Shown: positions 25,366-33,497 of the stretch, in pieces
Numbering within the stretch: position 1 is the first letter of the stretch
Layout of the letters: each line of letters starts with the position of its first letter
NCBI GenBank assembly: GCA_028874365.1
Contig: JAPPJZ010000021.1
Span: forward strand, 27,468 to 91,467
DNA length: 64,000 nt
Reading direction: 5' to 3'
Source: Chloroflexota bacterium
GTDB taxonomy: Bacteria > Chloroflexota > Dehalococcoidia > Bin125
Translations under genes and position numbers: made by a program
Notes under the pieces: model-generated
Databases searched by the model: none
What the model was told of the DNA's origin: nothing
What the model saw: the letters and a program-made list of their open reading frames with translations, nothing else

Positions 25366-26586
25366 ATGAGCGAGCACAGCAACGGCGAGCAGGGATCCGA
25401 TCGGCCGGGCCCGTACGCGGGCGTGCGCGTGCTGGAGTTGGCGGAGGGCATATCCGGTCCGTTCGCCGGTCGCTGGCTGGCGGCGCTCGGCGCCGACGTG
25501 GTCAAGGTCGAGCGAACCACGGGCGATCCGTCACGCGCGTTCGGCCCGTGGCCCGACGATCTGCCCGACGACGAAACCAGCGGCCTGTTCCTCTACCTGA
25601 ACGGCGACAAGCGCTCAGTCACCCTCAATCTGGAGACGTCGGACGGCCGCGAGATCCTGCGGGAACTGGCCGAGTCGGCCGAGATCGTGATCGAATCGTT
25701 CGACCCCGGCTATCTGGCGGAACGGGGACTGGATTACAAGGAGCTGTCCAAAGACAACTCCGCACTGGTGATGATTTCGATCACGCCCTTCGGTCAGACC
25801 GGGCCGAACGCGAATCTGCCCGCGACCGAACTCACGCTCTACGCGGCGAGCGGTCAGATGTGGCTGACCGGTCATCCGGCGCGAACGCCGCTGAAGAACG
25901 GCGGATCGCAGCCGTCGTACCAGGCCGGGCTGAATGCATTCGCCGCCATCTCGTCCGCCTACTACGGCGCGGTGATGCACGAGCAGGGCTCGTACATCGA
26001 CCTCTCAATGCAGGAGGCGTACGCGGCGATGGCCGAGGCGTTTCACAACCGCGCGTCGCAGTTGGGAATCGAGACGCAGCGCGGTGGCAACTTCCTCAAC
26101 GCGCTCTGGGGCATCTACGAGCTCTCCGACGGATACGGCGGCATCTGCGCCCTGCCGCGCAACTACCCCGGATTCGCGAGAGCAGTTGGCCTGCCCGAGT
26201 TGCAGGATGAGCGGTTCTCGGATCCGGGCAACCGCCTGGTCAACAACGATGAACTGATGGCGATCATGTACGGCTGGTTCAGCGGTCAGACGCGAGAGGG
26301 ATTGATGGAACTGGGCATCGAACATCGCGTGCCGTTCGGCTTTGTCGCGACGTTCGAAGACCTGGCCAATTCGGAGCACCTGCAGCAACGCAACTTCTTC
26401 GCCCAACGCGAGGACGAGCGAGCGGGTCAACTGACCTACCCGGGCCGCCTCTGGCTGAGCAACGAACACGAGTGGAAGATGGGCGCGGCGCCCACGCTGG
26501 GCCAGCACAACGTGGAGATCATCCATGGCGAGCTGGGCTACGAACGCGAAGACCTGGTCCGTCTGCGGGAACTGGATGCGATCTGA
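25366..26586 (+). CDS. CaiB/BaiF CoA-transferase-like first subunit lacking the catalytic Asp
   Basis: 406 residues. Family features are GVRVLELAEGISGPFAGRWL, GADVVKVERTTGDPSR and YIDLSMQEAY. The catalytic-Asp position, set by alignment on the glycine and the HEQGSY segment, is Ser184 (QPSYQAG). It is the mirror partner of 24070-25317 and overlaps the start of the Asp-bearing subunit (TGATG). A non-catalytic subunit or one with a different nucleophile are both possible; in class III dimers active sites form from interlocked chains, so it may contribute substrate binding. Confidence 0.87.
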   Translation: MSEHSNGEQGSDRPGPYAGVRVLELAEGISGPFAGRWLAALGADVVKVERTTGDPSRAFGPWPDDLPDDETSGLFLYLNGDKRSVTLNLETSDGREILRELAESAEIVIESFDPGYLAERGLDYKELSKDNSALVMISITPFGQTGPNANLPATELTLYAASGQMWLTGHPARTPLKNGGSQPSYQAGLNAFAAISSAYYGAVMHEQGSYIDLSMQEAYAAMAEAFHNRASQLGIETQRGGNFLNALWGIYELSDGYGGICALPRNYPGFARAVGLPELQDERFSDPGNRLVNNDELMAIMYGWFSGQTREGLMELGIEHRVPFGFVATFEDLANSEHLQQRNFFAQREDERAGQLTYPGRLWLSNEHEWKMGAAPTLGQHNVEIIHGELGYEREDLVRLRELDAI

Positions 26587-27872
26587 TGTTTGATCCTGGC
26601 CGCCCCCTGACCGGCGTGCGTGTGGCCGACCTGACCATGATCTGGGCCGGCCCCTACGCGGCCAAGATCCTCGCCGATCAGGGCGCGGAGGTGATCAAGA
26701 TCGAGTCGCCCCGCGCCTGGGACAACATCCGCACCCTGATTCCTCCGCCGGTCGCCCTCGGCGAACGCTGGTGGAACACCAACTTTTACCTGCACGAATA
26801 CAGCCGCAACAAGAAGTCGTTGACGTTGGACCTCCGCGCGGAAGAGGGCAAGAGGATCTTCGCCAAGCTGCTGCCGCACTGCGACGTGGTGATCGAGAAC
26901 TATCGCACCGACGTGATGGACAATCTCGGTCTGACCTACGACTGGCTGCGTGAGCAGAAGGAAGACATCATCGTGGTCGGCATGGCCGGGTTCGGCAAGA
27001 CGGGTCCGGAGAAGGACGCGGTCGGCTACGGTCCGATCATCGAGATGATGAGCGGGATGACCTCAACCTCGGGCTACGGCGACGACGGCGTGCCCTACAA
27101 GAGCGGCATCTCCTACGGTGACCCAATCGCCGGGATCTGCGCCGCGGCTGCGGTGGCGACGGCGCTGATCCAGCGCAAGCGGACGGGCAAGGGTCAATAC
27201 ATCGACCTCGCACAGCGTGAAGTGATGTCGACGCTCCTGGGCGAGTTCTACATGGACTGGGCGATGAACCAGCGCCTGCCCGAGCACATGGGCACCGGAC
27301 ACGACTGGATGTCGCCGCACAACGTCTATCCCTGCGCCGGAGACGACGAATGGATCGCGATCTGCGTGCGCACCGACGGCGAGTGGGAGGGTCTGAAGCG
27401 GGCGATGGGCTCGCCGGAGTGGGGCGAGCGTCCGGAGTTCTCCGATCAGATCCTGCGCTGGGAGCATCGGGTGGAACTCGACGAACTGGTCGGCGCCTGG
27501 ACCGCCGCGACGACGAAGACCGAGGTCTTCGCCGCCCTCCACGCCGAGCGTGTTCCCTCGTCGCCCGTCTGGAAGATGCTCGAGGTCATCCGTGAGCCGC
27601 ACCTCAAGGCGCGCGGATTCTACGAGCCGTTGCGCCATCCCGAGGTGGGTATCTGGTCGGTACATGGCTGGCTCTGGCGCAGCGACGGCGCTGGACCCTG
27701 CATCCTCGCTCCCGCTCCCGAATTCGGCCAGCACAACGATGAGCTGTTGGGTGGACTGCTCGGCATTTCCGCCGAAGAGCGAGCGCGGCTTGAAGCAGAG
27801 GGCGTGATCGCCAACCGGCCCGAGGGAGTCCCGCTCGCCTCCGAAATGCCGCCTACCCCTTCGATGCTCTGA
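26586..27872 (+). CDS. CaiB/BaiF CoA-transferase, Asp-bearing second subunit
   Basis: 428 residues starting in the TGATG overlap with the upstream gene. Motifs: GVRVADLTMIWAGPYAAK, the catalytic Asp179 (SYGDPIAG) and TGKGQYIDLAQREVM. The layout is the same as the second half of the fused protein. It probably forms a heteromer with 25366-26586. The last 20 bases overlap the 3' end of the convergent gene at 27853. Confidence 0.9.
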   Translation: MFDPGRPLTGVRVADLTMIWAGPYAAKILADQGAEVIKIESPRAWDNIRTLIPPPVALGERWWNTNFYLHEYSRNKKSLTLDLRAEEGKRIFAKLLPHCDVVIENYRTDVMDNLGLTYDWLREQKEDIIVVGMAGFGKTGPEKDAVGYGPIIEMMSGMTSTSGYGDDGVPYKSGISYGDPIAGICAAAAVATALIQRKRTGKGQYIDLAQREVMSTLLGEFYMDWAMNQRLPEHMGTGHDWMSPHNVYPCAGDDEWIAICVRTDGEWEGLKRAMGSPEWGERPEFSDQILRWEHRVELDELVGAWTAATTKTEVFAALHAERVPSSPVWKMLEVIREPHLKARGFYEPLRHPEVGIWSVHGWLWRSDGAGPCILAPAPEFGQHNDELLGGLLGISAEERARLEAEGVIANRPEGVPLASEMPPTPSML

Positions 27873-28344
27873 CCACCTCCGCCGACTCCAGCGCCGCACG
27901 GAAGTGCGCGACGTGTTCTTCCACAGAGCGCCCGACCGCCTGCGTCCAGGTCTCCGACGCATCCAGTCGTTTGCTGATTTCCTCGACGTCGTCGTGCCAG
28001 TGCCAGGACTTGCTGATCGGGGCCGGAACCGCCATTCGCAGCGGTCGTTCGTCGTCTGGTAGCCAGAAGTAGGCGTACCAGCCGTGCCGGCGAACGATGC
28101 CTGCCTGCATCAACAGGACGTAGGTCGTGCGCTCGTCCGGCGCCTCGTAGTCATCGTCCTGGGCGCAGCGCAGCAGGAAGTTGAAGATTGAGAACTGCCC
28201 CGAGCGGGTGCCGGTCCGCAACTGGCCGATGGCGCAGAGGCCGTCGGCGATAGCCAGCAGCAACGCAGCGTGATCGACGGGCAGCCGCGCCTCCTCGAGC
28301 GAGCTCGGCTGTTCGCGATTGCCGCTACTGCCGGTGGAACTCAT
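27853..28344 (-). CDS. Unknown soluble protein of the CoA-transferase island
   Basis: 163 residues, Trp-rich (ISKSWHWHDDVEEISKRLD, ASETWTQAVG), no signal or membrane helix. No family recognised. It overlaps the crotonase gene upstream by about 20 bases in the same direction, and the 3' end of the CoA-transferase by 20 bases tail to tail. Dense packing and a usual amino-acid makeup support a real gene. The start lacks a clear ribosome site, but overlap with the upstream gene could allow coupling. A PadR/DUF-like role is possible but cannot be supported. Confidence 0.55.
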   Translation of the reverse strand: MSSTGSSGNREQPSSLEEARLPVDHAALLLAIADGLCAIGQLRTGTRSGQFSIFNFLLRCAQDDDYEAPDERTTYVLLMQAGIVRRHGWYAYFWLPDDERPLRMAVPAPISKSWHWHDDVEEISKRLDASETWTQAVGRSVEEHVAHFRAALESAEVVRASKG

Positions 28345-29128
28345 CGAGAGTGGCGCGCAGCCCGCGCTCCTTGATCGATCGGTTCATCGCCAGCACGGGA
28401 TCGGAGAAGTGTGCGATCGCGTCGATCTCGACGCCACTCATCATCGCCTCGCGGAACCCCTGCACTTCCTGGGTTCGGTTGATCGCCTTCTTCTGCAGGA
28501 TCAGGATTTCCTTGGGCGTCCGGGCCACCCACTCGACGTAATCGTCGACGAACTGGTCCAGTTCGTCCGCTGGCAGCGCTCGGTTGAACAGGCCGATCTC
28601 GGCAGCTTCGCGGCCGGAGATCATGCTGCCGACGGGGAAGAAGAACTCCTTGGCCCGCTTGGCTCCCACTTGCCAGGCCCAGTACGACGCCACGAATCCC
28701 GCTCCCAGCGGGAGCTGCGGCGCGCCGACGCGCGCGTCCTCGGCCACGAACGTGACGTCGCAGATCGTCGCCATTTGCGTGCCGCCGGCGAGGCAGTGAC
28801 CGTGCACCTTGGCGACCACCGGGAGTCGCAGATCCCAGATTCGCAGCCAGTTGCGACTCAGTTCCTCGAGTCCGTCTCGGTCGCGAGCGATGGCCGACGC
28901 CTGGCTGGCGGCCACGCCTGCGCCACCGGTCAGGTCGTAGCCGGCGCTGAAGGCGCGGCCGGCGCCCGACACGAGCGCCACATGGATTGCGTCGTCACGC
29001 TCGGCTTCGACAAGTACCTCGATCAGTTCTCGCTGGAGTTGACGGGAGATGGCGTTCAGTTTTTCGGGTCGATTGAGCGTGACGCGGGCAACGCGTCCGA
29101 CCCGCTCGATGGCGATGGTTTCAGGCAT
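28325..29128 (-). CDS. Crotonase-fold protein with both hydratase glutamates replaced
   Basis: 267 residues from ATG 29128 (GGAAG upstream). The enoyl-CoA hydratase/isomerase fold is clear (VTLNRPEKLNAIS, SGAGRAFSAGYDL, KVHGHCLAGGTQMA). The two acid residues of true hydratases are Gln118 (AGGTQMA, normally GGGCELA) and Gln138 (APQLPLG, normally PE-LG); oxyanion-hole positions are kept. It may act as another crotonase-type enzyme rather than a 2-enoyl hydratase. It is divergent from the Crp/Fnr gene. Confidence 0.85.
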   Translation of the reverse strand: MPETIAIERVGRVARVTLNRPEKLNAISRQLQRELIEVLVEAERDDAIHVALVSGAGRAFSAGYDLTGGAGVAASQASAIARDRDGLEELSRNWLRIWDLRLPVVAKVHGHCLAGGTQMATICDVTFVAEDARVGAPQLPLGAGFVASYWAWQVGAKRAKEFFFPVGSMISGREAAEIGLFNRALPADELDQFVDDYVEWVARTPKEILILQKKAINRTQEVQGFREAMMSGVEIDAIAHFSDPVLAMNRSIKERGLRATLDEFHRQ

Positions 29129-29183
29129 GTGCACTTCCGCTGGACGGGATCGCTTGGAGTTCCCGTGGATCTCCGCCATCGTA

Positions 29184-29212
29184 TTAGCTTGCAGCACATA
29201 TGCGCCTAGACT
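29184..29212 (+). promoter_or_regulatory. Predicted promoter of the Crp/Fnr gene
   Basis: TTAGCT at 29184-29189 and TAGACT at 29207-29212 are 17 bases apart. The start site would be near 29219, ten bases before the ATG. The -10 equals the TAGACT seen in the CoA-transferase spacer. Confidence 0.35.
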
Positions 29213-29228
29213 GCAGTCGGAGTTTGCG

Positions 29229-29954
29229 ATGACCACAAGAAGAACTTCCGCCTCTGATCGGTCCAATGAAGCGCTTGACCTGTTGCTGAATGTGGTGCTG
29301 TTTCGCGGCATGCCGCGACCGATGCTTTTGGACCTGGCTTCCAAACTGCGTCCGGTTCGATACCGAGCGCATACCGACATCTTCCACGAAGGCGATGAAG
29401 GCGCGACGCTCTACATCGTGCTTAAGGGCGCCGTGAAGATCTTCATTCCATCGCTTGATGGTCGAGAGGTCGTGCTCGCCGTCCACCGCAAGTACGACCT
29501 GCTTGGCGAGATGTCCTTGCTCGACGATTTTCCGCGATCCGCCTCGGCCACGACCATCGAGGACACGGAGGCCGTCAGTCTGAGTCGGCACGATTTCCTC
29601 TCAGTACTCGACCGTCACCCGGAAGCGCAGCGTGCGATCATCGACGTGCTGGTCGCACGGTTGCGGGCGACCAACCAGTCGATCCAAGACGCTTACCTGC
29701 TCGACGTTCCCGGTCGCCTGGCGCGCCGTCTGCTCTCGATCGCCGAGGAGCACGGAGAAGAGACCGATGACGGCATCGACATCGGCCTGCGCGTCTCGCA
29801 GCAGGAGTTGGCCAACATGATCGGCGCGTCGCGAGTGGCCGTGAACAAGCAACTCCAGCAGTGGCGCAAACAGAACATCGTTGACGTGAACCGACAGCGG
29901 GTGACGATTCTCAATCCCGCGGAGCTGGAGCGGGAATTCTCCCTGACCCAGTAG
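29229..29954 (+). CDS. Crp/Fnr-family transcription regulator
   Basis: 241 residues from ATG 29229, seven bases after GGAG. An N-terminal cyclic-nucleotide-binding fold (IFHEGDEGATLYIVLKGAVKI, LLGEMSLLDDFPRSASATTIED) is joined to a Crp-type helix-turn-helix (VSQQELANMIGASRVAVNKQLQQW). The GEMSLLD-x-PRSA phosphate-binding cassette is close to cAMP receptor types, so cAMP binding is plausible; there are no Fnr-type N-terminal cysteines. It is divergent from the crotonase and may control the island. Confidence 0.92.
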   Translation: MTTRRTSASDRSNEALDLLLNVVLFRGMPRPMLLDLASKLRPVRYRAHTDIFHEGDEGATLYIVLKGAVKIFIPSLDGREVVLAVHRKYDLLGEMSLLDDFPRSASATTIEDTEAVSLSRHDFLSVLDRHPEAQRAIIDVLVARLRATNQSIQDAYLLDVPGRLARRLLSIAEEHGEETDDGIDIGLRVSQQELANMIGASRVAVNKQLQQWRKQNIVDVNRQRVTILNPAELEREFSLTQ

Positions 29955-30011
29955 CCGCGGATCCGCGTCCGCCGTATCGATCAGACTGAACAGTTCAGCG
30001 AAGGGTGCTCA

Positions 30012-30719
30012 ATGACTGAACCGCTGAGTGAAGCGCAACTGGCAGACCTGCGAGCCTGGCCGTCGCCGGCGATCGCGAACGCGATCGAAACGTTCGATGT
30101 ACAGAGCCGCGCGACAGGATTCATGACGCCGGATATCGTCTGCCGATTCCCGGACATGGATCCGATCGTGGGCTACGCCGCGACCTGCAAGATCCGCGCG
30201 TCGATTCCGCCCGGCGACGATCCCGAGACCAAGGCCGCGCCGGATTGGTGGGCGCACATCGAGTCGATCCCGGAACCTCGAATCATCGTGATCCAGGACC
30301 TCGATCAGCCGCCGATCGGCTCATTCTGGGGCGAGGTGAACGGGAACATCCACAAGGCGCTCGGAGCGATCGGCCTGATCACGGACGGTGGCGTCCGAGA
30401 CCTCGACGAGGTCGAAGAGATCGGATTCCAGTTCCTCTCGAAGGAGATCCTGGTCTCGCATGCGTACGTGCACATTGTTGAGATCGGCCAGCCGGTCACG
30501 GTCGGCGGCATGACGGTGCATCCCGGTGATCTGCTGCACGCCGACAAGCACGGCGTGAGCGGGATTCCGCGCGACATCGCGCCCGAGGTCGCTGCGGCGG
30601 CTCAGGCCGTCGAGGATCGCGAGCGCGTGATCATCAACTTCGCCAAGTCGGACGACTTCACCCGGCAGGGTCTGCTCAACGTCATGCAGGGCCGAGCTCC
30701 CTACGCCGACAACGAGTAG
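30012..30719 (+). CDS. RraA/HMG-aldolase family protein
   Basis: 235 residues with AAGGGTG before the ATG. The family signature is FWGEVNGNIHKALGAIGLITDGGVRDLDEV, which holds the metal/substrate Arg and Asp of 4-hydroxy-4-methyl-2-oxoglutarate/oxaloacetate aldolases (quoted in parts: FWGEVNGNIHKA; GGVRDLDEV). Class II pyruvate aldolases of this group split 4-hydroxy-2-oxo acids to pyruvate, while RraA itself inhibits RNase E. In this organic-acid gene setting the aldolase role is more likely. Confidence 0.82.
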   Translation: MTEPLSEAQLADLRAWPSPAIANAIETFDVQSRATGFMTPDIVCRFPDMDPIVGYAATCKIRASIPPGDDPETKAAPDWWAHIESIPEPRIIVIQDLDQPPIGSFWGEVNGNIHKALGAIGLITDGGVRDLDEVEEIGFQFLSKEILVSHAYVHIVEIGQPVTVGGMTVHPGDLLHADKHGVSGIPRDIAPEVAAAAQAVEDRERVIINFAKSDDFTRQGLLNVMQGRAPYADNE

Positions 30720-30808
30720 ATCGGGAGTCAAACGCGGCCTCCGACACATCCGGGTCAGCTTCGCCAAGCGGCCGACGTCGGACCGTCCTCCGGCGCCGCG
30801 AAGCGGGC

Positions 30809-32041
30809 ATGTTCGCCCCCTTCGCCTCGCGCGACTTCCGCGTCCTCTGGCTGGCGATCTTCCTCCGCTCCGGCGCGCTCTGGCTCGATCAGGTCGCCCG
30901 ACCTGTCCTGATCACCGAGCTGACCGATTCAGCCTTCCTGCTCGGCGCAGTCCTGGCTGCGCGCATGGCGCCTAACCTCGTGCTGGGCCTGGTCGCCGGC
31001 GCCATCGTTGATCGATACCCGCGCCGACTCGTGCTGGTCGCCTCGCAGGCCGGAAACGTGCTGTCCACGGGCGCGCTGTTCGTACTCCTGCTGATCGACG
31101 TCGTCGAGGCCTGGCACGTAATCGCGCTCGCAGCCGCGGCCGGTGTCAACATCGCTTTTTTCCAGCCGGCCCGCCAGGCGATCCTGCCATCGATGGTCCC
31201 GGAGTCGGCCCTTCGGTCTGCGGTGGCGCTGTCTCAGACTGCCAACACGTCGATGCGTATCGGCGGAGCGCTGCTGGCCGGTTTGCTGCTGCACTTCGCC
31301 GATTTCGTCTGGATCTACGGAGCCATGACCGGCATCTACGTCGGAGCCGTGGTCTGCACGGCACTGATTCAGACCAGGGGAGCGGCCGGAGCATCTGCCG
31401 CCAGAGCCGGTGGGTCGCTGCTCCGACAGACCCTGGCCGGCGTTCGCTGGGCGTTCGAGGCGCGCTGGCCGCTTGCCGTCTTACTCATCTCGATCGTGAT
31501 GTTCATCTTCCTCGTGCCCTACCAGGGCGTGTTCGTGCCGCTGATGGTCCTGGACGTGCTCGGCGAGCCCAAGTCGTGGGTCGGCTATCTGATTGCCATC
31601 GGCGGGGTCGGCGCGGCGGGCGGCTCGCTGTTGCTCGCCGGGTGGCGCACGATCCCCGCACCGGGACGCCTGATGGCTGCGCTGCTGCTCGCATCCGGCC
31701 TCGCTCTGGCCGTCATGTCGGGCGCTCCGCACCTGATCGTGGTCGGCATCTGCGTGTTCGTCGCTGCGGCCTGCTCAACCAATGTCATGTCGCTGGCCAA
31801 CCTCACGCTCCTCGCCCAGGCGACCGAAGGCATGGCCGGCCGCGCCGTCAGCCTGATGAACATCGCCAGGGGCATGATCCTGGTCGGCGCGCTGCTGACC
31901 GGTGGCCTGGCCGACCTGCTCGGCACACGGGCCGGACTGCTCACGATGGGCGTATGCCTCGCTGTCTGCGCCGTCCTCCTGCTTGCGACGCCGTTGGCGA
32001 GACGCGTTTCGGAAGACGAACCAACCGCTGCATCGCATTAG
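30809..32041 (+). CDS. MFS transporter, tandem copy 1
   Basis: 410 residues with about 12 membrane helices. The sequence starts in the first helix region (RDFRVLWLAIFLRS) and has the loop 2-3 motif DRYPRRLV. It resembles the MFS_3/enterobactin exporter-like group. The next gene (32154) is a close paralogue, sharing ARPVLI, SAFLLGAVLAA and KSWVGYLIA-type stretches. Substrate unknown; an efflux role is usual in this group. The start site is weakly supported. Confidence 0.85.
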   Translation: MFAPFASRDFRVLWLAIFLRSGALWLDQVARPVLITELTDSAFLLGAVLAARMAPNLVLGLVAGAIVDRYPRRLVLVASQAGNVLSTGALFVLLLIDVVEAWHVIALAAAAGVNIAFFQPARQAILPSMVPESALRSAVALSQTANTSMRIGGALLAGLLLHFADFVWIYGAMTGIYVGAVVCTALIQTRGAAGASAARAGGSLLRQTLAGVRWAFEARWPLAVLLISIVMFIFLVPYQGVFVPLMVLDVLGEPKSWVGYLIAIGGVGAAGGSLLLAGWRTIPAPGRLMAALLLASGLALAVMSGAPHLIVVGICVFVAAACSTNVMSLANLTLLAQATEGMAGRAVSLMNIARGMILVGALLTGGLADLLGTRAGLLTMGVCLAVCAVLLLATPLARRVSEDEPTAASH

Positions 32042-32070
32042 GTCTCCATCAGGTATCCAGTCGCTCCAAC

Positions 32071-32100
32071 TTGCAAACCTCATAGACTGCTAGCTAGAAC
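32071..32100 (+). promoter_or_regulatory. Predicted promoter of MFS copy 2
   Basis: TTGCAA (32071-32076) and TAGAAC (32095-32100) are 18 bases apart, with GCTAGCTAG overlapping the -10. A TAGACT at 32083-32088 is a second candidate. Confidence 0.4.
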
Positions 32101-32153
32101 GAGGGGCAAGCGGGTCGGCGTTCGGTGTTGCACGTCGCCCACAAGGGGTCGTT

Positions 32154-33497
32154 GTGAACTCCGAGCCCAACGGCCCCGCGACCGCACCGCCCGAGCGGCG
32201 GTTGTTCGGCTTGGTCCACGGCGAGACGTTCGCGCCCTTCGGCTATCGAGACTTCCGCGTGCTATGGCTGATGGTGTTCGTGCGCTCGGCCGCGCTCTGG
32301 TTGGAGACCGTCGCGCGGCCGGTATTGATCGTCGAATTGACCGGCTCAGCCTTCCTGCTCGGCGCGGTCTTGGCCGCCTACATGGCGCCGACACTCCTCC
32401 TGGCGCCGATCGCCGGGATCATCATCGATCGATTTCCGCATCGTCGGGTCCTCGTCGGTGCGCTCACCGCCAACATCGTCTCCTCGGGTCTGCTGTTCGT
32501 CCTCTTGCTGATGGATCAGGCCGAGGGCTGGCAGGTCATCGTCCTGGCGGTCGTCTCGGGCTCCAGCACCGGCTTCTTCCATCCCACGCGCCGGGCGATG
32601 TTGCCCCACATGGTCGAGCAACCGCACCTGCGCTCGGCGATGGCACTGTCGCAGACCGGTCAAACGTCGATGAGGATCGGCGGCGCCCTCCTGGCCGGCC
32701 TGTTGCTCATGTTTGCCGACTTCACCTGGATTTTCGGCGTGATGACCGTCCTGAACCTGGCGGCAGCAGTCATGGTGATCCTGATTCGGACACGCGAAGA
32801 AGCGCACGAATCCGAGCAGGACGCGGCACGCTCACTGCGGCGAACGTTCACAGCCGGCGCCAGGTGGGCAATCGAGGCTCGCTGGCCCCTCGCGGTGCTG
32901 GCCGTCGCGGCGGTGTTGTTCATCTTCCTGCAGCCGTACGAAGGCGTGATGGTGCCGCTGATCGTGATCCAGGAACTGGGCCAGCACAAGTCGTGGGTTG
33001 GCTATCTCGTCGCAGTGGGCGGCGTCGGCGCGACGCTCGGATCCGTCCTAATCGCCTCAATGAAGGAGATTCGATCACCGAACGCCATGATGGTCGGGAT
33101 CATCGTGATCGGAGGAATCGCGCTCACCGTACTGTCCCAGGCCCCTCATCTGGCGGTGGTGGCGTTCTGCGTATTCTTCGGAAGCGCCTGCGTCAACAAC
33201 ATGACCTCCGTCGCCAATCTGGCGCTGTTGGCCCACGCGCCGCAGCACATGCGCGGTCAGGCGCTGACCCTCATGAACCTCGTGATCGGCACAATTCTGA
33301 TCGGCGCCCTGCTGGCCGGCACACTCGCCGATACGATCGGTGCGCGCTGGGGGTTGCTCATAATGGGCGCTTGCCTACTCGGCTGCGCGTTGCTGGCGCT
33401 GTCCACGCCGCGCGTGCGCTGGTGGCTGTGGCGGCGGCAGATGTACGCCGATGTCTCGAGCGAGGATTGGCTGCGAGTGTCGGAGGACGACCGCTAG
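32154..33497 (+). CDS. MFS transporter, tandem copy 2
   Basis: 447 residues, GTG start six bases after AAGGGG. About 12 membrane helices with loop motif DRFPHRRV. It is clearly paralogous to 30809-32041 over the whole length but has an extra 25-residue N-terminal cytoplasmic lead and a longer charged C-terminal tail. It has its own predicted promoter. The 3' end overlaps htrA by four bases tail to tail. Substrate unknown. Confidence 0.87.
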   Translation: MNSEPNGPATAPPERRLFGLVHGETFAPFGYRDFRVLWLMVFVRSAALWLETVARPVLIVELTGSAFLLGAVLAAYMAPTLLLAPIAGIIIDRFPHRRVLVGALTANIVSSGLLFVLLLMDQAEGWQVIVLAVVSGSSTGFFHPTRRAMLPHMVEQPHLRSAMALSQTGQTSMRIGGALLAGLLLMFADFTWIFGVMTVLNLAAAVMVILIRTREEAHESEQDAARSLRRTFTAGARWAIEARWPLAVLAVAAVLFIFLQPYEGVMVPLIVIQELGQHKSWVGYLVAVGGVGATLGSVLIASMKEIRSPNAMMVGIIVIGGIALTVLSQAPHLAVVAFCVFFGSACVNNMTSVANLALLAHAPQHMRGQALTLMNLVIGTILIGALLAGTLADTIGARWGLLIMGACLLGCALLALSTPRVRWWLWRRQMYADVSSEDWLRVSEDDR

